Below are positions 20,855 through 24,153 of a stretch of DNA of 24,153 nt, piece by piece. Source of the stretch: Enteractinococcus helveticum (GTDB lineage: Bacteria > Actinomycetota > Actinomycetes > Actinomycetales > Micrococcaceae); contig NZ_DYXC01000044.1 in the NCBI RefSeq assembly GCF_020742345.1, positions 1 to 24,153 on the forward strand, written 5' to 3'. Under the pieces are notes generated by a model that was not told where the DNA came from, did not search any database, and worked only from the letters and a program-made list of their open reading frames with translations. The position numbers and the translations under genes were made by a program. Every line of letters starts with the position of its first letter. Positions within the stretch are counted from its first letter, which is position 1.

Positions 20855-21094
20855 ATGTGGCAACGTGGACATATGGAGAACAACACGCATGAACCCGCTG
20901 AGCCATCGCGTGAACGAGCAGGTCGATTGGTAGGAGCTGTGCTCGCCAGGGTCGCGGTGCTCTTAGGTGTAACGAGCATCATTATTGGATTGGTGACCGG
21001 CGGTCTCACCACCAGTGCGATCACGACGAGTGTGCTGGTGATCAGTTGTGGGGTCGTTGTGGATGCGATGTATCGGCGGTCTCGGTCTACATGA
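20855..21094 (+). CDS. Small two-TM membrane protein encoded opposite a two-component system
   Basis: A 79-residue protein from the ATG at 20855, where AGGTGG lies about 8 nt upstream; a start at 20873 (73 residues) is also possible. The N-terminus is polar, with a basic/acidic mix (NNTHEPAEPSRERAGR). Two hydrophobic helices (LVGAVLARVAVLLGVTSIIIG and SAITTSVLVISCGVVVDAM) are followed by the basic end YRRSRST. The gene starts 20 bp from the divergent response-regulator start and its 3' end overlaps the kinase stop by 8 bp. Its hydrophobic pattern is continuous and not simply the complement of a coding gene, since the regulator starts outside it. A membrane partner of the kinase is conceivable but unproven. 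Confidence 0.6.
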   Translation: MWQRGHMENNTHEPAEPSRERAGRLVGAVLARVAVLLGVTSIIIGLVTGGLTTSAITTSVLVISCGVVVDAMYRRSRST

Positions 21095-22349
21095 CCGGAT
21101 ACGGCAAATGGGCGTGGACCCGGAATCCGCCACCGGCTTTGGGTCCGGCGTGCAGCGTGCCATCATATAGCGCGGTGCGTTCGCGCATACCCACCAGACC
21201 CTGTCCGGCGTTATCGGTTTTGGTGGTGCCGGCGCCGTCGTCGTCAATGGTCACCGCAACCCCGGTGGCGCGCCAGTGCAGGGTGACGGTTGCGCTGGCC
21301 TGCGGCCCGGCGTGGCGGGCCACATTGGTCAGGGCTTCCTGGATGATGCGGTAAAGCACGAGTTCTGCACCATCGGCTAGTTGGTGGGCGGGTTGCCCGA
21401 TGGTATGCAGGTCCACCTGCAGCCCGGATAGGCGCACGGTTTCGATCAGCTCATCCAGATCGGCCAGGGTGGGTTGGGGCGAGGTTTCGGCGTCGTCGGT
21501 ATCGCGCAGCACGCCCAGCAGCCGGCGCATCTGATTGAGCGCATCACGGCCCGTAGTGGCAATGGTTTCTAGGGTTTGACCGGCAATCTCGGGTTGGGTC
21601 TTGGCCGCATAACGGCCTCCGTCGGCCTGAGAAATCATGACCTGTAACGAGTGAGCAACAATATCGTGGAGCTCGCGAGCAATGCGGTTGCGTTCATCAG
21701 CCGCGGCGAGTTCGCGTTCCTGGCGCGCCTCAATTTGCAGTTGTTCGGTGCGGGCCTGCAGGGTTTCCACCCGCACGCGCCGGGTGCGTTGCACATTGCC
21801 GATGGCCCAGGCTAATACCACCAGGGCGATAATCGGGATACTGATTGGTAGCACGAATATCGGCGAGCTCACCGGGCCGTAAATATCGGCTTCGCCGCCG
21901 GCGCGGTGGCCAATAAAGTGCGGCATGAGGGTAATTGATGCGGCATAGAGCACCGCCCCGATCAGCGCCGTCACAAACCCGGCGATGGAGGCCCACCACG
22001 GCGCTAGGTGCGCCAGGTTTTGCACCGTGAGCAAAACCATGACCATCGACGGTAGTAGTTCCGGCCCCAAAAACAGCTGGATGAGCGAGCCGACGACGAC
22101 GACCGCCGCCGAGGCCACCGGATTGGTGCGCCGAAACACCCACGGCGCCATGTGCAGTACCAAGACCGTGATGATCACGGCCTGCAACGCCCACTCGGGC
22201 CAGTGATACACGAGGATCGGGAACGTTGCCGACCTCGCGGCCCCGCTTGAGCTCAGGACAATCAGCCCCAACAGGGGCAGGGTGATCAGGCCGTCCGCGA
22301 TGCGCGGGTAAGTGCGCCACAGGTAGGCGATCCGGTCAAAGAACTTCAC
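21087..22349 (-). CDS. Sensor histidine kinase, HisKA_3 (NarL-partner) type
   Basis: A 420-residue kinase with a GTG start. The N-terminal half is a membrane sensor with about 5 transmembrane segments (about 18-182) and almost no extracellular loop, suggesting it senses something in or at the membrane. A short coiled coil (about 185-215) leads to the HisKA_3 dimerisation helix ERNRIARELHDIVAHSLQVMI with phosphoacceptor His228. The HATPase domain follows, with the N-box LVLYRIIQEALTNVARHA and G-boxes IDDDGAG and GQGLVGMRERT. This architecture is typical for actinobacterial DesK/NarX-type kinases, some of which respond to envelope stress or antibiotics. The partner is the response regulator at 20160-20834. 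Confidence 0.93.
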   Translation of the reverse strand: MKFFDRIAYLWRTYPRIADGLITLPLLGLIVLSSSGAARSATFPILVYHWPEWALQAVIITVLVLHMAPWVFRRTNPVASAAVVVVGSLIQLFLGPELLPSMVMVLLTVQNLAHLAPWWASIAGFVTALIGAVLYAASITLMPHFIGHRAGGEADIYGPVSSPIFVLPISIPIIALVVLAWAIGNVQRTRRVRVETLQARTEQLQIEARQERELAAADERNRIARELHDIVAHSLQVMISQADGGRYAAKTQPEIAGQTLETIATTGRDALNQMRRLLGVLRDTDDAETSPQPTLADLDELIETVRLSGLQVDLHTIGQPAHQLADGAELVLYRIIQEALTNVARHAGPQASATVTLHWRATGVAVTIDDDGAGTTKTDNAGQGLVGMRERTALYDGTLHAGPKAGGGFRVHAHLPYPVM

Positions 22350-22448
22350 GAAGCCCCATCTTAGGGCCGCATCCGGGCTCGCGCGTCCTCCTCGAAGACG
22401 ATTTTGCGTCTCTCAGCCACGTCGTCCACCCGTACAGCCAGTGTTGAA

Positions 22449-23480
22449 TTAGGCTCGCTCGCCCGCCAACCAGCGCACAATGTCAGCGGCCGGGCCGGTT
22501 CGCGCCTGTAAATACCCGGTCCCGGCAAAGAGGTGGGTTGAGCGCGGATCCATAATCTGGGCGGCCGCCCGTTTAATCGGCACCATCAACGCATTGACTT
22601 CCGGGTATACCGCCGGCGCGTCGAGCTCCATGATCTCATTGACCAAAGAACGTGACACCCGGCCCGAGTACACGCGCGTCAATTGTGTGACTCCCGAACG
22701 GTCTTCCTGCAGCATTTGCCGGTGCACCGGATTGGTACCGGCCTCATCCGAGAGCAGCAGTGCTGTCCCCACCGATGCCGCAACCGCCCCGTGCTCTTGC
22801 ACTTGGAGCACCTGTTCGGGCGTGATGATCCCGCCGGCAGCCACGAATGGAATATCGACGACGTCGTCCACGGCATCCAGCAGATCCAACAGTGGGATGT
22901 CTTCGGGGTCGGCCTGTGGATCATGCACCGAACGGTGCCCGCCGGCTTCGGGGCCCTGCACCACCAGAAAATCCGCGCCGTGATCAACCGCATTGCGCGC
23001 CTCGGCCACCGAGGTGACCGTTACTCCAACCTGGGTGTTTGACCCGTGCAGGTGTTCAAAGACCGCCGGGGCCGGTAGCCCAAAGGTAAACGACACGATG
23101 GGCCATTCGATTGCGGCATGAAGTTTGGCATCCCAGTCTTCTGTGACATTTTCCCCGGCTTGTTCTACGGTTGGGATGTCAACACCCAGTCGCTCGGCAT
23201 AGGGCAGGAGCTTTTCTCGGAACTCGGTGAGTTGTTCGGCGCGCCGCTGGCGACTGGCCACCGGGTCCACCGCGGTATTGGCCACATCGGGAACAAAGAG
23301 GTTGACCCCAACGCGTCCGGCGTCGGCCACGGAACGATAATCCTGGGTCACCTGGGCTGCGGTCTTCCCACCGCCAGCCAGAAATCCCATCGCGCCCGTG
23401 GACGCAACCGCTCGAGCCAATGCGGTTGACGACGGTCCGCCTGCCATTGGCGCTGCCATGATCGGGTGATGAAATTCCAT
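22449..23480 (-). CDS. Nitronate monooxygenase (2-nitropropane dioxygenase family)
   Basis: A 343-residue FMN-dependent TIM-barrel enzyme. The ATG is preceded by AAAGGA at about 7 nt. Family landmarks: N-terminal HPIMAAPMAGGPSSTALARAVASTGAMGFL, the motif VQGPEAGGHR with catalytic-type His182, the phosphate-binding IPFVAAGGI (about 210-218) and VAASVGTALL (about 233-242). The length is in the normal range of 320-370. It oxidises alkyl nitronates such as propionate 3-nitronate to aldehyde or keto products and is a detoxification enzyme in most bacteria. FabK-type enoyl-ACP reductases are related, but the GGHR histidine and overall pattern fit NMO better. It lies 99 bp upstream of the kinase gene on the same strand; co-regulation is possible but not evident. 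Confidence 0.9.
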   Translation of the reverse strand: MEFHHPIMAAPMAGGPSSTALARAVASTGAMGFLAGGGKTAAQVTQDYRSVADAGRVGVNLFVPDVANTAVDPVASRQRRAEQLTEFREKLLPYAERLGVDIPTVEQAGENVTEDWDAKLHAAIEWPIVSFTFGLPAPAVFEHLHGSNTQVGVTVTSVAEARNAVDHGADFLVVQGPEAGGHRSVHDPQADPEDIPLLDLLDAVDDVVDIPFVAAGGIITPEQVLQVQEHGAVAASVGTALLLSDEAGTNPVHRQMLQEDRSGVTQLTRVYSGRVSRSLVNEIMELDAPAVYPEVNALMVPIKRAAAQIMDPRSTHLFAGTGYLQARTGPAADIVRWLAGERA

Positions 23481-23536
23481 GGGACAATCCTTTGCTGTTG
23501 GTTGAGGGGACTTTTCAACTCTAGAACGATCCCGGC

Positions 23537-23554
23537 GGGAACCGAAGAGTTCCC
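23537..23554. promoter_or_regulatory. 6-6-6 inverted repeat in the NMO/ParB-like divergent region
   Basis: GGGAAC-CGAAGA-GTTCCC is a perfect inverted repeat, 57 bp before the NMO start and 112 bp before the ParB-like start. On the minus strand it partly covers a possible -35 (TTCGGT) that is 17 bp from TAGAGT. It could be an operator for NMO. A shorter GTTGA...TCAAC repeat (23501-23519) lies closer to the NMO start. Confidence 0.35.
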
Positions 23555-23666
23555 AGCGCTAGATTCCCTCCCGCACCACACCAGCTTGGGTTGGCCGATT
23601 CGTGTTGGTTCTGGCTCTAGAGTGTTAACCAGTCACGTCCGCCGTCGAGTTATCAACAGGTGAATT

Positions 23667-24128
23667 ATGTCTGAGCCGCTTGAACACGCAATGCTGTTCG
23701 ATTTGGAGCCTACCGAATTGGTCAAAGAACCGGTAGAGCAGGCCGTCGTCGAACAGGACGCTGATGCGGCCGGCCAGGGTGCACTCGACATTGGCATTGC
23801 GATTCCAACGCCGTTTGCCGAACCTGAAGTTGATGAGGAAGTTGAAGCCGAGGCCGAAGAGGTCAATGAAGAGGTGCTGCAGCACCCGGAGACGGCGCCG
23901 CGCAGACACCCGAATAAGGTCAGCTTTTATCAAGAACCCGAAGACACTGCCCGCCTGCGCGGAGCGGTCCTGCACACGATGGTGGCCGAAGGGCATCGTT
24001 CCCTGAGCCAGTTCATTATTCGTGCGGTCATGAAAGAAGTCCAGCGTGTCGAGGATAAATACAATGACGGCAAACCATTCCCGGCCGTTGCCGCCAACGA
24101 AATGCCGCAGGGCCGTCCACAGCGCTAA
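23667..24128 (+). CDS. ParB-like ribbon-helix-helix centromere-binding-type protein
   Basis: A 153-residue protein with AGGTGA 5 nt before its ATG. Residues 1-75 are acidic and probably disordered (PEVDEEVEAEAEEVNEE). The C-terminal half is a ribbon-helix-helix DNA-binding domain: strand KVSFY (84-88), helix 1 EDTARLRGAVLHTMVAEG (about 92-109) and helix 2 SLSQFIIRAVMKEVQRVEDKY (about 112-132), then a conserved-looking KPFPAV and MPQGRP tail. This matches, from memory, the RHH ParB of actinobacterial plasmids such as pCXC100 and similar chromosomal proteins in Micrococcaceae. The ParA-type partner, if any, would lie beyond the window end. It may serve as a segregation protein or simply a DNA-binding regulator. 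Confidence 0.75.
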   Translation: MSEPLEHAMLFDLEPTELVKEPVEQAVVEQDADAAGQGALDIGIAIPTPFAEPEVDEEVEAEAEEVNEEVLQHPETAPRRHPNKVSFYQEPEDTARLRGAVLHTMVAEGHRSLSQFIIRAVMKEVQRVEDKYNDGKPFPAVAANEMPQGRPQR

Positions 24129-24153
24129 TGGTTCTTCTTACGACTCGGCCCGG

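Noticed and set aside
22449..23480. FabK-type enoyl-ACP reductase or IMP dehydrogenase-like enzyme
   Set aside because: The QGPEAGGHR motif and the N-terminal APMAGGPS pattern fit nitronate monooxygenase better, and no fatty-acid or purine genes are adjacent.
1..24153. Mobile elements, tRNA or rRNA genes
   Set aside because: No transposase, integrase, terminal inverted repeats with target duplications, cloverleaf or rRNA-like sequence was recognised on either strand.

Overview
The window looks like chromosomal DNA of a high-GC Gram-positive actinobacterium, probably order Micrococcales and family Micrococcaceae (a Yaniella/Enteractinococcus-like relative is a guess). Pointers are a moderately high GC content by eye, GTG and TTG starts, LuxR-type regulators with large ATPase modules, actinobacterial alternate-signal exported proteins, a TPM-domain protein next to PspA, and a ribbon-helix-helix ParB-like protein of the actinobacterial type. 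No IS element, prophage, CRISPR array, rRNA or tRNA was seen.

Layout. 1-704 (minus): LysR regulator cut by the window edge. 794-3639 (minus): envelope-stress pair, a secreted/anchored TPM-domain protein followed by PspA. 3781-8868 (minus): a surface-protein cluster, transcribed as VWA-like surface protein, alternate-signal protein A, SipW-type signal peptidase, then exported proteins B, C and D. Upstream, on the same strand, is a 938-residue LuxR-type ATPase regulator (9126-11942). 11943-12380: a long intergenic region rich in inverted and direct repeats. 12381-12800 (plus): hotdog thioesterase, facing a MacB/FtsX-type ABC transporter (12887-16173, minus) across a strong hairpin. 16285-17748 (minus): YeeE/YedE sulfur transporter fused to a TusA domain, divergent from an LctP-type lactate permease (17939-19378, plus), which is followed by a small lipoprotein. 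19876-22349: a NarL/DesR-type two-component system with a small membrane protein encoded on the opposite strand between regulator and kinase, and another small membrane protein downstream. 22449-23480 (minus): nitronate monooxygenase. 23667-24128 (plus): ParB-like RHH protein.

How it fits together. The most interesting block is the SipW cluster. One ER-type signal peptidase is encoded among four small exported proteins whose signal peptides end in the TasA/camelysin-style G-x-T-x-A-x-W/F motif. Three of them (A, B and D) share a PGD motif followed by alternating beta-strand patterns, and C keeps the strand pattern without PGD. This resembles the Bacillus tapA-sipW-tasA fibre operon, but with several divergent subunits and a large secreted protein whose VWA domain has lost its metal site. 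The adjacent LuxR-type ATPase is the natural candidate regulator. Function as a surface fibre or adhesive layer is inference, not shown by the sequence.

Limits: all family calls rest on reading motifs by eye, without database searches. Promoters and operators are pattern matches only.
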